Notes under the pieces: generated by a model | Databases searched by the model: none | Told to the model about the DNA's origin: nothing | The model's input: the letters and a program-made list of their open reading frames with translations, nothing else | Made by a program: the position numbers and the translations under genes | Origin: Nodosilinea sp. E11 | GTDB lineage: Bacteria; Cyanobacteriota; Cyanobacteriia; Phormidesmidales; Phormidesmidaceae | Length of the DNA: 64,000 nt | Assembly: GCF_032813545.1 (NCBI RefSeq) | Contig: NZ_CP136520.1 | Span: 1,110,001 to 1,174,000, forward strand | Direction: 5' to 3' | Part shown: positions 1 to 9,300 of the stretch, in pieces | Numbering within the stretch: the stretch's first letter is position 1 | Layout of the letters: each line of letters begins with the position of its first letter

Positions 1-195
1 GTGTTTAAGATGCGCGGCTCGTGGCACGACAAGGGCATTCGCGAGTACACCATCAACAGCCAGGGGCCAGATATTAAAGACTCCTTCCGCAACCTGGAGC
101 GGATCATCAGCGGCTCGCCCACCCGGATCTCGGTGGATGAAAAGAGCGAGCTATCACGGATTATTCAGGGCGTGCAGGGCGACTCAGATCTGTAG
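1..195 (+). CDS. kaiC: Circadian clock protein KaiC, C-terminal fragment
   Basis: This is the last 64 codons of kaiC; the gene begins before the window. KaiC is the hexameric autokinase, autophosphatase and ATPase at the core of the cyanobacterial clock. Visible are the stretch KMRGSWHDKGIREY and the tail SFRNLERIISGSPTRISVDEKSELSRI, read here in two parts, which match the end of the CII domain and the A-loop that KaiA binds. The phosphorylation sites and Walker motifs lie upstream and cannot be assessed. The in-frame GTG at position 1 is an internal valine, not a start. The stop is at 193-195. Confidence 0.93.
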   Translation: MFKMRGSWHDKGIREYTINSQGPDIKDSFRNLERIISGSPTRISVDEKSELSRIIQGVQGDSDL

Positions 196-274
196 GATGG
201 GCAATAGGAGGCAATGCCCACCACTCCATAGGGGAGAGGGGAGACAGCAGGACGGCTATGCCATAAGCCTGTCT

Positions 275-1636
275 CTACAGGCTGGCCACCTTAGACGAGT
301 AGGCCCGCTCTCCCATAATATAAGTGGCGGCAACGGCGCGATCGCTCCCCATAATCACTAGCGAAAACAGCAGATCTTCCAGGGCTGCCAACGTTTGAGG
401 AATACCTCCCTGATTGCGCAGGGCCAGCAGCGGTGTCGCCTGGGGGTCGAGCACCACAAAGTCGGCCTCTTTGCCCAAGTCAAAGCTGCCCAGTTTATCC
501 TCTAGGCACAGCGCCCTCGCTCCGCCCAAGGTGGCAAGAAACAGCGCCTTAAAGGCCGAGAGCTTTTGCCCTCGCAGCTGGGCCACCTTGTAGGCTTCGT
601 TAGTGGTTTGCAGCAGGGAGAAACTAGTACCTGCGCCCACGTCGGTGCCCAGGCCCACCTTGACTGGGTGCTCAGGGTTTTTGGCCTGCTCAAGGCGAAA
701 CAGGCCGCTGCCGAGGAACAGGTTAGAGGTGGGGCAGAACGAGATCGCCGCCTTGGCCTCGGAGAGCCGCCGGAATTCATCGTCGGTGAGTTGCACCCCG
801 TGGGCAAACAGCGATCGCGATCGCACCAACCCCGTCTGGTCGTACACATCCAGGTAACCGTCATACTGGGGAAACAGTTCTTTGATCCAGGCGACTTCGC
901 TGACGTTTTCCGACAGATGGGTGTGCAGGTAGACATCGGGAAACTCATCCAGCAGCTTGGCCGCCAGTTTGAGCTGAGCTTCGGTGGAGGTGGCAGCAAA
1001 CCGGGGCGTAACCGCGTAAAGCAATCGCCCACGCCCGTGCCATTTCTCAATTAGCGCCTTCGACTCCTCGTAGGAGGACTGGGCTGTATCGCAGAGATAA
1101 TCGGGGGCGTTGCGATCCATCATCACCTTGCCGCTGATCATCCGCAGGTGACGGGCCTCAGCCGCCTCAAAAAAAGCATCGACTGATGCCGGAAACACCG
1201 CCGCAAACACCAGGGCGGTGGTGGTGCCGTTTTTAAGCAGTTCGTCTAAAAAGAGGTCTGCCACCTGCCGAGCGTAGGCCGGGTCGGCAAATTTACGCTC
1301 AGTGGGAAAGGTATAGCGCTCTAGCCATTCCAGCAGCTGCTCGCCGTAGGATGCCATCATGCCCGTCTGGGGGTAGTGAATATGGGTGTCGATCAAGCCA
1401 GGGATGATCAGGCTGCCGCTATGGTCGATCAAGGGGCGATCGCCCACCCGGTCCGCTAGGGCTTTGTAAGCCCCTACTGCTTCAATCTGGCCCTCGCGCA
1501 CCAGCAGCAACCCATCGGCAAAATAGCGGACGGCCTGGTCTTCTGGCTGGTAAAACGGATCTCCAATACAGTCCAGCAACGCTCCCCGGATAGCGACAGT
1601 ACCCTGGCTGACTGGCCGTTCCGGTTGATGCTCCAT
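275..1636 (-). CDS. guaD: Guanine deaminase
   Basis: Amidohydrolase-superfamily enzyme of 453 residues predicted to deaminate guanine to xanthine and ammonia in the cytosol. Metal ligands are visible in order: DTHIHYPQ (His85, His87), LHTHLSE (His238, His240), FAHG (His279) and GLGTDVGAG (Asp332). SFCPTSNLFLGSG and the C-terminal KEADFVVLD are typical of GuaD. Length is normal for the family and the frame is intact. It is transcribed alone, opposite to kaiC. It would release nitrogen from purines. The purine-type transporter cluster starts 9 kb away, so a link is only thematic. Confidence 0.9.
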   Translation of the reverse strand: MEHQPERPVSQGTVAIRGALLDCIGDPFYQPEDQAVRYFADGLLLVREGQIEAVGAYKALADRVGDRPLIDHSGSLIIPGLIDTHIHYPQTGMMASYGEQLLEWLERYTFPTERKFADPAYARQVADLFLDELLKNGTTTALVFAAVFPASVDAFFEAAEARHLRMISGKVMMDRNAPDYLCDTAQSSYEESKALIEKWHGRGRLLYAVTPRFAATSTEAQLKLAAKLLDEFPDVYLHTHLSENVSEVAWIKELFPQYDGYLDVYDQTGLVRSRSLFAHGVQLTDDEFRRLSEAKAAISFCPTSNLFLGSGLFRLEQAKNPEHPVKVGLGTDVGAGTSFSLLQTTNEAYKVAQLRGQKLSAFKALFLATLGGARALCLEDKLGSFDLGKEADFVVLDPQATPLLALRNQGGIPQTLAALEDLLFSLVIMGSDRAVAATYIMGERAYSSKVASL

Positions 1637-1723
1637 AGTGTTGCCCTTTTGGCGATGCCCAATTAGTAATGCCGATTGATCATACTCTGAGCAGCCAAAC
1701 TAACGGCAGCCAGCAGGGATGAG

Positions 1724-2578
1724 CTACTGAGTATCGATCAGTTGCTGAAAGCGTGGGTGATAGCGCAGCCCATCGAAATGAGCATCGATTTGCACCATCA
1801 CCCGGTACATGTAGGGGCTGAGGACAAAGGTGCGGTACAAATTTTTTAGGGTTTGCTCGAGGTTGCCTACCATAGCGTAGGTACGAGCCTTACCGTACCA
1901 GGCGTTGGGGTTGTCGGCCTGGTGGCTAAGGGAAATATCAAAACTGGCGATGGCTTCGGTGTAGCGCCCCATTTGAATGAGCACCGTGCCCCGTTGATTC
2001 CAGATGTAGTGAGCATTGGGCTTTTGGTCGAGGGCCTTTTGTAACACCTGGAGCGCCTCCGGGTAGCGGTGCAGACCGCCTAAGGCCACTCCCTGGTTAT
2101 AGCGGGCTCGGTGGTCTTGGGGGTTGAGCCTGATACTTTGCTCAAAGCTGGTGACGGCATCTTTGTAGCGCCGCAGCTGGTTTTGGGCCGTCCCCAAGTT
2201 ATACCAGGCTTTGTTGTCGTCGGGGTTGAGTTTTACCGCTTGCTCTAGGTGAGTGACAGCTTCTTCAAAGCGGCTGAGTTTGGCCAGGGCGTGGCCCTTG
2301 CCGTGCCAGGCCAGACTGTGGCGGGGGCACCGAGCCATGGCCTGGTTAAAGCTTTCGATCGCCGCTTCAAACTGCTTGAGGGCCGCCAGACAAAACCCGT
2401 GGAGCGTCCAGACCTCATGATCTCGATCGTTGAGGGCAAGGGCGGCTTGAAACCGCACCAGGGCATCACTGTAGCGACCAACTGCATAGAGAGCATGACC
2501 TTGGCCCCGCAGCAGTTCAGCGCGGGTCAGTTGAGACAGAGTAATGTCAGTTTTGGCAGACATTCGATCAGGGGGCAT
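1724..2578 (-). CDS. Tetratricopeptide repeat protein
   Basis: A 284-residue protein made almost wholly of about seven TPR units between residues 20 and 255, with the usual W-LG-Y-A-F-P spacing, for example AWYNLGTAQNQLRRYKDA and VTSFEQSIRLNPQD. It ends with the DxHFDGLRYHPRFQQL motif often seen after cyanobacterial TPR arrays. There is no signal peptide, so it is probably a cytosolic protein-protein scaffold. A second start at 2563 (MSAKTD) is possible. Neighbours (guaD and glgA, same strand) do not indicate a partner. The specific function is unknown. Confidence 0.8.
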   Translation of the reverse strand: MPPDRMSAKTDITLSQLTRAELLRGQGHALYAVGRYSDALVRFQAALALNDRDHEVWTLHGFCLAALKQFEAAIESFNQAMARCPRHSLAWHGKGHALAKLSRFEEAVTHLEQAVKLNPDDNKAWYNLGTAQNQLRRYKDAVTSFEQSIRLNPQDHRARYNQGVALGGLHRYPEALQVLQKALDQKPNAHYIWNQRGTVLIQMGRYTEAIASFDISLSHQADNPNAWYGKARTYAMVGNLEQTLKNLYRTFVLSPYMYRVMVQIDAHFDGLRYHPRFQQLIDTQ

Positions 2579-2781
2579 CGCTAACGATTCCCAGTGGTGG
2601 GCTTAAGCCCAGGTTGCCCATTTCACAGGGGCGATCGCCATTCGCTCAACCTGCTGTCACAGGCCTAGCCCAACCAAGTCAGTATTTTTCCTCAGGGAAA
2701 ATCTACGGAGGAGATAGGCTGGCGACCCGTAGCGATCGCTACGCCAAGGAGAAAGCCCACTACGGGTGCGCCCATTGCCGG

Positions 2782-4257
2782 TTACTTATGGCGAACATAC
2801 TCATACAGGTTGACATAGTCTTGCCCAGGATGCTTCCACGACAGGTCATACTCCATGCCCTGCTGAGCAATGCGGCGAAAGGTGTCGGGCGCATTCTCCC
2901 AGGTATCGAGGGCGCGGTTCATCGCCGACTCTAGGGCAACATTGTCACTTTGGAAAAAGACGAAGCCGTTGCGCTCATCGGGCTCATGGAGGGCATCGTA
3001 ATCCCAGTCGAACACCGTGTTCACCAGCCCCCCCACACCGCGCACAATCGGCACAGTACCGTAGCGCAGACCGATCATTTGGGTAAGCCCACAGGGTTCA
3101 AAGTTGCTAGGCACCACAATCATGTCGGCCCCGGCATAGATCAGGTGAGCCAGTTCTTCGTTGAAACCCAGCTCTAAATGCACGTCTGGATTATCGTTGA
3201 GGAAGAGCTTTTCGTGCCAGAACCAGTCGTTGATGCCCTTCTCCGTGGCTGACCCCAGCAGCACAAACTGGGCTCCCCGCGCCAGGGCATGGTACATCGC
3301 ATGGTGCACCAGGTGAACGCCTTTCTGGTCGTCTAGACGGCCAATGAACGCGATCAGAGGCTTGTCGCTCTGGCGCAGCAGCAGGCGATCGCGCAGTTCC
3401 TTCTTATTTAGCGCCTTGTCTTCAAAGGTTGTTAGACCGTAGTGGTGCGGAATGTAGCGATCGGCCTCAGGGTTCCACACCTCGTAGTCAATGCCGTTGA
3501 GAATGCCCGAGAACTTATGCTGGTTGGTATGCAGCGTATGCCCCAGGCCAAAGCCCTGATCGGTATGCTGTGCCTCCCAGGCATGGTAGGGCGACACCGT
3601 GTTGACATGGTTAGCGTAGGTGATTCCCCCTTTCATAAAGTTGATCGCAAAGGGGTTGAAGTCATCACGCAGTCGGTAGGGCTGAAAGTAATATTCAGGC
3701 CGATTTAGCCCCGTGGCCGCCAAAATCTCGTTGCCGCCAAAGCCCTGGTGCTTGAAATTGTGGATGGTGTACAGCGTGCGCTGAAACTCCATGCCGTTGT
3801 ATTTATAAATTTCAAACAGCATCACCGGAATCAGCCCGGTCTGCCAGTCATGGCAGTGAATCACATCGGGGCGCTTATTGCTGCGCAGCAAAAACTCCAT
3901 CGCCGCCTTGCTAAAGAAGGCAAACCGCATAGGATCATCGTCGCAGCCGTAGTAGCAGCCCCGGTTGAAGAACATCTCCCACGACTTCGGTTCAATAAAG
4001 AAACACAGCCGCCCGTGCACCCAGCCGCACAAGACGTCGCAGCGAATATCGGTGCCATACCAAGGCACCACCAGATCGCAGTAGGCCTCATGCAGTCCCC
4101 AAATATGGTCGTACCGCATGCAGTCGTACTTAGGCAGAATTAGCTCGACACAGTGGCCTCGATTTTCTAGCTCCCGACTGAGACCATAGACCACATCGCC
4201 CAGACCACCAGCCTTGATGACAGGAGCACATTCCGAAGCAATCTGCACGATATACAT
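2782..4257 (-). CDS. glgA: Glycogen synthase (ADP-glucose), GlgA2-like
   Basis: GT5 glycogen synthase of 491 residues that transfers glucose from ADP-glucose to alpha-1,4-glucan. The ADP-glucose-binding KAGGL motif is at residues 15-19 (ECAPVIKAGGLGDVV). The C-terminal lobe has FIGRLDDQKG, the nucleotide-site segment VPSNFEPCGLTQMIGLRYG and a second GGL (RGVGGLVNT). Length and the N-terminus MYIVQIASEC resemble the second cyanobacterial synthase type (Synechocystis sll1393). The start is supported by a GGGGAG Shine-Dalgarno just upstream on the minus strand. It is not in an operon with other glg genes here. Confidence 0.93.
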   Translation of the reverse strand: MYIVQIASECAPVIKAGGLGDVVYGLSRELENRGHCVELILPKYDCMRYDHIWGLHEAYCDLVVPWYGTDIRCDVLCGWVHGRLCFFIEPKSWEMFFNRGCYYGCDDDPMRFAFFSKAAMEFLLRSNKRPDVIHCHDWQTGLIPVMLFEIYKYNGMEFQRTLYTIHNFKHQGFGGNEILAATGLNRPEYYFQPYRLRDDFNPFAINFMKGGITYANHVNTVSPYHAWEAQHTDQGFGLGHTLHTNQHKFSGILNGIDYEVWNPEADRYIPHHYGLTTFEDKALNKKELRDRLLLRQSDKPLIAFIGRLDDQKGVHLVHHAMYHALARGAQFVLLGSATEKGINDWFWHEKLFLNDNPDVHLELGFNEELAHLIYAGADMIVVPSNFEPCGLTQMIGLRYGTVPIVRGVGGLVNTVFDWDYDALHEPDERNGFVFFQSDNVALESAMNRALDTWENAPDTFRRIAQQGMEYDLSWKHPGQDYVNLYEYVRHK

Positions 4258-4419
4258 GAGGTCTCCCCGTGATCAAAGCTCATTTTGATGCCCCTATTCA
4301 ATCAGGATGTTGGGGCAGAGGCAAGCGTCTGGGGAGAGATCTGAGGGGAGAGGGGTGGATGGGTAAAGGGGTGGATGGCGAAACCGAAGCGGGAATCATC
4401 TCTATCCCCCTATCACCGA

Positions 4420-4917
4420 TTACTCTTCCGTCTTCCCCTCCGGCTGGATCTGCTCCAGGGCCTGCCAACGGGTTTCTAGCTCTTCGCGCTCTTGCTTCAG
4501 ATTGCGTTCTAGCTCTTGAATCTCATCGCGGCGGGCGGCGGTTTCGAGGGCACGGCGGTCTACCTCCTGGCTTTTGAGGGTAAGCGACTGTCGCCAGCGC
4601 TCGGCGCGCTCAATTTCTTGCTCTAGAGCCTCTGGGGTAACCCCATAGGCCAGGTAGTGCTCAACTAAGCCCAACACCCAGGGGGTGGCATCTTGCACCG
4701 TCGAGATCTGGTTGAGGTTATCTAGCTCAATCAGGACCAAATTGCCTTCTTGAAAGGCCAGCAATCGGGTAGTCTCGACGATGCGCTCCGAAGACAGCAA
4801 CGACCAAGTCGAGTCAGAGGTCTGTTCGGCTAGCAGCAAAAGTTCTGCACCGCCGAGGAAGGCTTTTTTTTGAACCTTTGCCAGATATTGCATTAGCGAT
4901 GGAATCCATACCTCCAC
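4420..4917 (-). CDS. Conserved cyanobacterial protein with C-terminal coiled coil
   Basis: A 165-residue protein that I do not recognise by name. Residues 1-100 look globular (MEVWIPSLMQYLAKVQKKAF and a hydrophobic LLAFQEGNLVLIEL stretch). Residues 100-160 are strongly charged and helical (EQEIERAERW, ELERNLKQEREELE), a probable coiled coil. There is no signal peptide or membrane helix. Codon use and GC match the neighbours. It lies 160 bp upstream of glgA on the same strand, so it could be co-transcribed, but a regulatory role in glycogen synthesis would be speculation. Confidence 0.65.
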   Translation of the reverse strand: MEVWIPSLMQYLAKVQKKAFLGGAELLLLAEQTSDSTWSLLSSERIVETTRLLAFQEGNLVLIELDNLNQISTVQDATPWVLGLVEHYLAYGVTPEALEQEIERAERWRQSLTLKSQEVDRRALETAARRDEIQELERNLKQEREELETRWQALEQIQPEGKTEE

Positions 4918-5194
4918 AGCACGAGTATACTCGGTGCAATCTATGTTTTAGGGGAATACCGGGCCACAAGCCCGACAAAGCACCCGCTGGGCAAGGGGGA
5001 CCGTAAAAATACTAGTCTGTCATCGAGCGATCGTGCAGATTGGGTGAATTAATAAGTTATCTCGCCGATGGCATCTTCCCTTGTCGGATTTTAGAATCAG
5101 GTTACTATACAAGCGTTATAGTTTCTGGGGAAACGCCCCAAACTGGTGTGTAGTCCCTCCAGCGACTACGATTGACCAATCAAAGTGCGCTACC

Positions 5195-5371
5195 ATGTCA
5201 AACCTCGAGCAGACCATCGAAAGAATGTTCGCAGCCCGCCGCTTGACCCGCAGCGATCAGCAGAAGTTGATGGCCATGTTTTCTCAGCGCGATCTAAGCC
5301 CTAAGGATGCAGCGCTCATCAACCGGCTTTATGATGCTCTCAGTCAGGGAAGACTGCGAGTTGTTGATTAG
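5195..5371 (+). CDS. Small cyanobacterial protein, 58 aa
   Basis: A 58-residue charged helical protein beginning MSNLEQTIERMFAARRLT. The longer reading frame opens at 5081, but its first 38 residues look non-coding and the ATG at 5195 gives a compact protein that resembles small conserved cyanobacterial proteins (LTRSDQQKLM, LINRLYDALSQGRLRVVD). The function is unknown. The upstream 270 bp (4918-5194) contain no other gene. A small regulatory or adaptor role is possible but nothing here proves one. Confidence 0.6.
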   Translation: MSNLEQTIERMFAARRLTRSDQQKLMAMFSQRDLSPKDAALINRLYDALSQGRLRVVD

Positions 5372-5625
5372 ATCACCTAACGTGCCCCTCCGCTAAGACC
5401 GCTAGAGTCTAACCCTAAGCGGGCTAGGCGGCATAGCGTCGCACCAGTGGTTTTCTGCCCCGGAAAGCCGCGATCGCCCTAGCGGAGGGAGAGGCTATCC
5501 TGAACTCTCGATTTCAGCAAGAGAGTGCTTTTGAGGCTGATTTGTGCAGGCCGGAGAGTTAGGCTTTCTCGAAACCCAGACCAAATTCACGGTAAGATCT
5601 CCACGACGTTAACTACTGTAAAGTC

Positions 5626-5982
5626 ATGGCAGACACTCCGGAAACTTCCCCTGAGAAGCCCAAGAAAAAAATTATCACGGTGGGCGTAACTGAAGGCAGT
5701 AATAGCGGCGGCGGCAGCGAGGAGCGCCGTGGCGGCAAGGGCCGACGCAGCGGGGGAGGACGAGGTCGCGATCGCGATGAGCGCGATCGGCCCCCCGCAG
5801 TGCCACTGGCCCTGATGCGCGGCCCCAAGCCCAAGCCTAAGGCTGAAGAAGTGCCTGAAGAATTGCCCGCAGAGTCCACCGACGAAGCCGTCACCGACGA
5901 AGCCGGGGCAGAACCGGCTGCTGACGCAACCGAGGTATCTCCCGCAGCGGCTGAGCCCGAGGCCGAAGCACCCTCGGCTTAA
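5626..5982 (+). CDS. Low-complexity basic/acidic protein
   Basis: A 118-residue protein that is probably disordered. Residues 10-65 are rich in Lys, Arg and Gly (SGGGSEERRGGKGRRSGGG, RGRDRDERDR), and residues 75-118 are rich in Glu, Ala and Pro. The short segment PPAVPLALMRGPKPKPKAE may be a conserved core. The RG-rich part suggests nucleic acid or ribosome association, which is inference from composition only. It stands alone, convergent with sipA, with 254 bp of featureless DNA upstream (5372-5625). Confidence 0.55.
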   Translation: MADTPETSPEKPKKKIITVGVTEGSNSGGGSEERRGGKGRRSGGGRGRDRDERDRPPAVPLALMRGPKPKPKAEEVPEELPAESTDEAVTDEAGAEPAADATEVSPAAAEPEAEAPSA

Positions 5983-6011
5983 TATAGCGATGGCTCTAGC
6001 TCTAAACGAGC

Positions 6012-6263
6012 TTACTCAGAAGCTCCGGCAGCCTGGTCTGCTGGGGCTTCTGCCGGTTCTAGAAACTGGCTATCCAGCAAGAAGGCACCTTTGTCGAACT
6101 TGATGCCCCAATATCCTCCTGGGCGGCGGCTGAGAATCACCCCCTCAGCCCCCACTGGGAGGGTATCGGCAGGGCGCAGCATAGGCATGGGGTCGGCGGT
6201 TTTGAGGTAGGGTGGGGCGGCGGCTAACCGAACGCGATCGCCCACGGCAAATTCAGCGGTCAT
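6012..6263 (-). CDS. sipA: SipA, NblS/Hik33-interacting protein (DUF3148)
   Basis: An 83-residue protein matching the cyanobacterial SipA family (DUF3148): FAVGDRVRLAAAPPYLKTAD, PMPMLRPADTLPVGAEGVIL and RPGGYWGIKFDKGAFLLDSQ are the family's conserved blocks, and the fold is SH3-like. In Synechococcus and Synechocystis, SipA binds and modulates the stress histidine kinase NblS/Hik33. The C-terminal tail (EPAEAPADQAAGASE) is a variable acidic extension. It is a single gene. The start MTAEFAVGDRV gives the usual family length. Confidence 0.85.
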   Translation of the reverse strand: MTAEFAVGDRVRLAAAPPYLKTADPMPMLRPADTLPVGAEGVILSRRPGGYWGIKFDKGAFLLDSQFLEPAEAPADQAAGASE

Positions 6264-6376
6264 AGCAAACTCTGGGTCAACGTCTCAATACAGCCCTAAC
6301 CCAATCTCCTCAAACCGCCCTACCAAAAGGGCAGGCCTAAAAGTGAGGCCAGGGTTGACTCTATCTGGAGTGTAGT

Positions 6377-9300
6377 CTAAAGCGATCCTAGCGTTGGTTT
6401 GGCCGGGAAATGCGGAGGATGCATGGCTGCACTGGACTCTTTACCGATAGGGGTTTCGCTCGCCCCCAGCCTAATTAGCGCTGCCCGTTGGGCCTCAGTC
6501 AGACCGGTTACCCCGGCAATGGCCATATCTTCGTAGGGGCGGGGCACCCGCAGGGTTTGCTGGTGGCAGTAGATGAAGCCGTCGGGGGTGACGCACTTGC
6601 CCCAGACCTGAATGGTTTCGTCCTGGCTACAGCTAATCAGGCGATCGCCATCGGCGCTAAAGGTGATGTAGCGCACCCACTTATCGTGGCCAGAGAGGGT
6701 CTGGTGGCAGCGACGGCTAGGCAGGTGCCAGAGCTTAATGGTGGTGTCGCCGCCGCAGCTGGCCAGCCACTGGCCATCAGGGCTAAAGGCCACGGCCAGC
6801 ACCAGGCTGGGGTGGGTGCCAATGACGGTGCGGTGGCCCAGCTTGAGATCCCACAGCATGACGTAGCCGTTGGAGCCACCGCTAGAAAGAAACCGACCGT
6901 CGGGGCTAAAGGCCAGCCCCCGCACCCAGCTACCCTCGCAGGGCAGGGTTTGCAGACAGGTTTGAGTCTCCAAATCCCACAGGCGCACGGTTTGATCTTG
7001 GCTGCCGCTGGCCAGGCGGCGACCGTCGGGGCTAATGGCCACCGTCCAAACGCCGCTGGTGTGGCCCGTCAGCAGACCACAGCTCGTTCGACGGTGGATA
7101 TCCCACAGGCGAATGGTGCCGTCGAGACTGCCGCTGGCCAGCAGGTCGCCCTGGGGGCAAAAGGCTAGCGCCCAGACCTCGTGGCGGTGAGCAGCCCAGG
7201 TGGCCTGGCAGGTGCCGCTGTTGCTGGCCCAGAGCCGCACGGTGCGATCTTCGCCGCCGCTGGCAATCCACTGACCGTCGGGGCTGATAGCCACGGCAAA
7301 TACCCAGCCGTCGTGGCCTGAAAACGCTCTGGGGGAGGCCTGATCGGTGAGGGGCCAGAGCCGCACCTGGCGATCTTGGCCACCGCTGACTAAATAATTG
7401 CCCTGGGGATGCAGGGCCACCGACCACACCCCGCTGCTGTGGCCGCGCAGCACTCGCAGAGCCTGGTGGGTCTGGCTATCCCACAGGCGCACCGACTGAT
7501 CTTCGCTGGCGCTGGCCAGGGTGTAGCCGATCGCATCGGTCGAGACACCGCGAACGGGGCTAAAGGCAACATTGGCGATCCAGCTGCTGTGGCCCTTGAG
7601 CACCCAGTCTACCTGGCCGCTCTGCCAGTTCCACAGGCGAATGGTCTGGTCGTCGCCGCCGCTGGCTAGCTGACAACCATCGGGGCTAAAGGCGATCGAT
7701 CGCACCGCTTGGGCGTGGCCCTGGAGCGATCGCACCGGGGTCTGGGCGGCCCCGTCCCAAATCCCAATGCTGCCGTCGTGGTGCCCGGTGGCCAGGGTAT
7801 AGCCCAGGGCCGGGTGAATGGCCACCGACCAAATAGGCGATCCGGTGTCTAGAACGCTGCTGTCGCCACTGGCCAAGTTCCACAGGCGCAGGGTGCCGTC
7901 ATAGCTGCCGCTGGCCAGGTGGTAGCTAGCAGCAGCACTGAGGGCCAGCCCGCCGCGCACATAGCCCTGGGGAGAAAAAGCCACCGATCGCACTTCGTCG
8001 GTATGACCCTGGAGACTGTGAACCAGGGTACCGCTGCGTACATCCCAAACCCGAATTTGATGGTCTTCGCAGCCGCTGGCCAACCAGCGCCCATCGGGGC
8101 TAAAGGCCAGCGAAAACACCCGGCTGGAGGAGTCTTTGAGCTGGCCGTAGCGATCGCCAGTTTTGAGATCCCACAGGTCGATGGTGCCATTGGCGCTGCT
8201 GGCCAGGGTTTGGTTGTTGGGGCTAAAGGCCACTGCCCAGCACCAGCCGTCTTGGGCGTGCAGGGTGAGCACGGGCTGGGCATCGCTGACCCGCCACAGG
8301 TGAATTTCGTAGCTGACATCGCTGGCGGCCAGCAACTGGCCATCGGGGCTAAAGGCGATCGCCAGCACCTGGCTAAAGGTGTCTTTAAACACCGATCGCG
8401 CCAGGTCGGCCTGGGTAAAGTTGGTCTGGTGCAGGGTACTGTCTTGCAGGTAGGCCTGCCAGATGGTCTGGTGCGAAAAATCCCAGCCCTGGAGTGAGAT
8501 CTCGGCCTGGTGGAGCAGGTTGATCAGATTGCCGCAGGCGTAGCTGGCCAGGGTTTGCCCCCGCCAGGCGTCTAGATGGTGGCGCAGCCGGCAGGCCAGA
8601 TCGCTGGGCCGCAGCCGCAGCCGCTGGAGCACCGGCTGCAAAATCAGTCGGGTTTGGCTGTCGCGCAGGTAGTCCTTGGCCTGGGCCAAGATCAGAGCGT
8701 AGGTGTGCAGCGGGCTGGCAGCGGTGGGCTCAGCCAGAATCGCCTGGCTGACCTGCTCCACCAGCCAGTCGGTGATGTATTCCATCACTACGGGCTGGTG
8801 GGTGAAGCGGGTGCTGCGGGGGCTAGTGGCCCTGGGGGTATCGCGCTCGATCAGCGATCGCCGCTCCAGGCTAGTAAAGGCTTCGATCAAGTCGCCCAGG
8901 GCCAGGGGGTCTACCAGGTGCGATCGCACCTGGGCTAGGGTGACGGGTTCGCGGTGAATGGCTAGCCAGGCCATAATTTGCTGCTCTAGGGGCGAGAGCC
9001 GGTCGAACTGGTGGGCCAGCAGGTCGCGAATGTCGCCAAACACCGAGTCGCCCTGGGCCAAAATCTGCACAAACGGCCCTAGCTGCCCGTCAAAAAAGTC
9101 TTGCACCACGGCGGCCACCATTTTGAGGGCCAGGGGGTTGCCCGCGTAGTGGTTGACCAACTGCTGCCAGTCGGTGGGCGTACCGCTAAACTGGCCCCTG
9201 GCCTGAAAGATCGACTGCCCCACCCTGGGCGACAGCCCCTTCAGACGCAGCGATCGAATCGGCAGGGCTTCCCCTTCTTGCTGGGCAATTTCTTTGAGCT

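Noticed and set aside
566-1054. Long plus-strand ORF opposite guaD
   Set aside because: Shadow of the guanine deaminase gene, whose motifs are intact on the minus strand.
6488-7168. 226-codon plus-strand ORF with repeats
   Set aside because: Antisense image of the WD40 repeat region.
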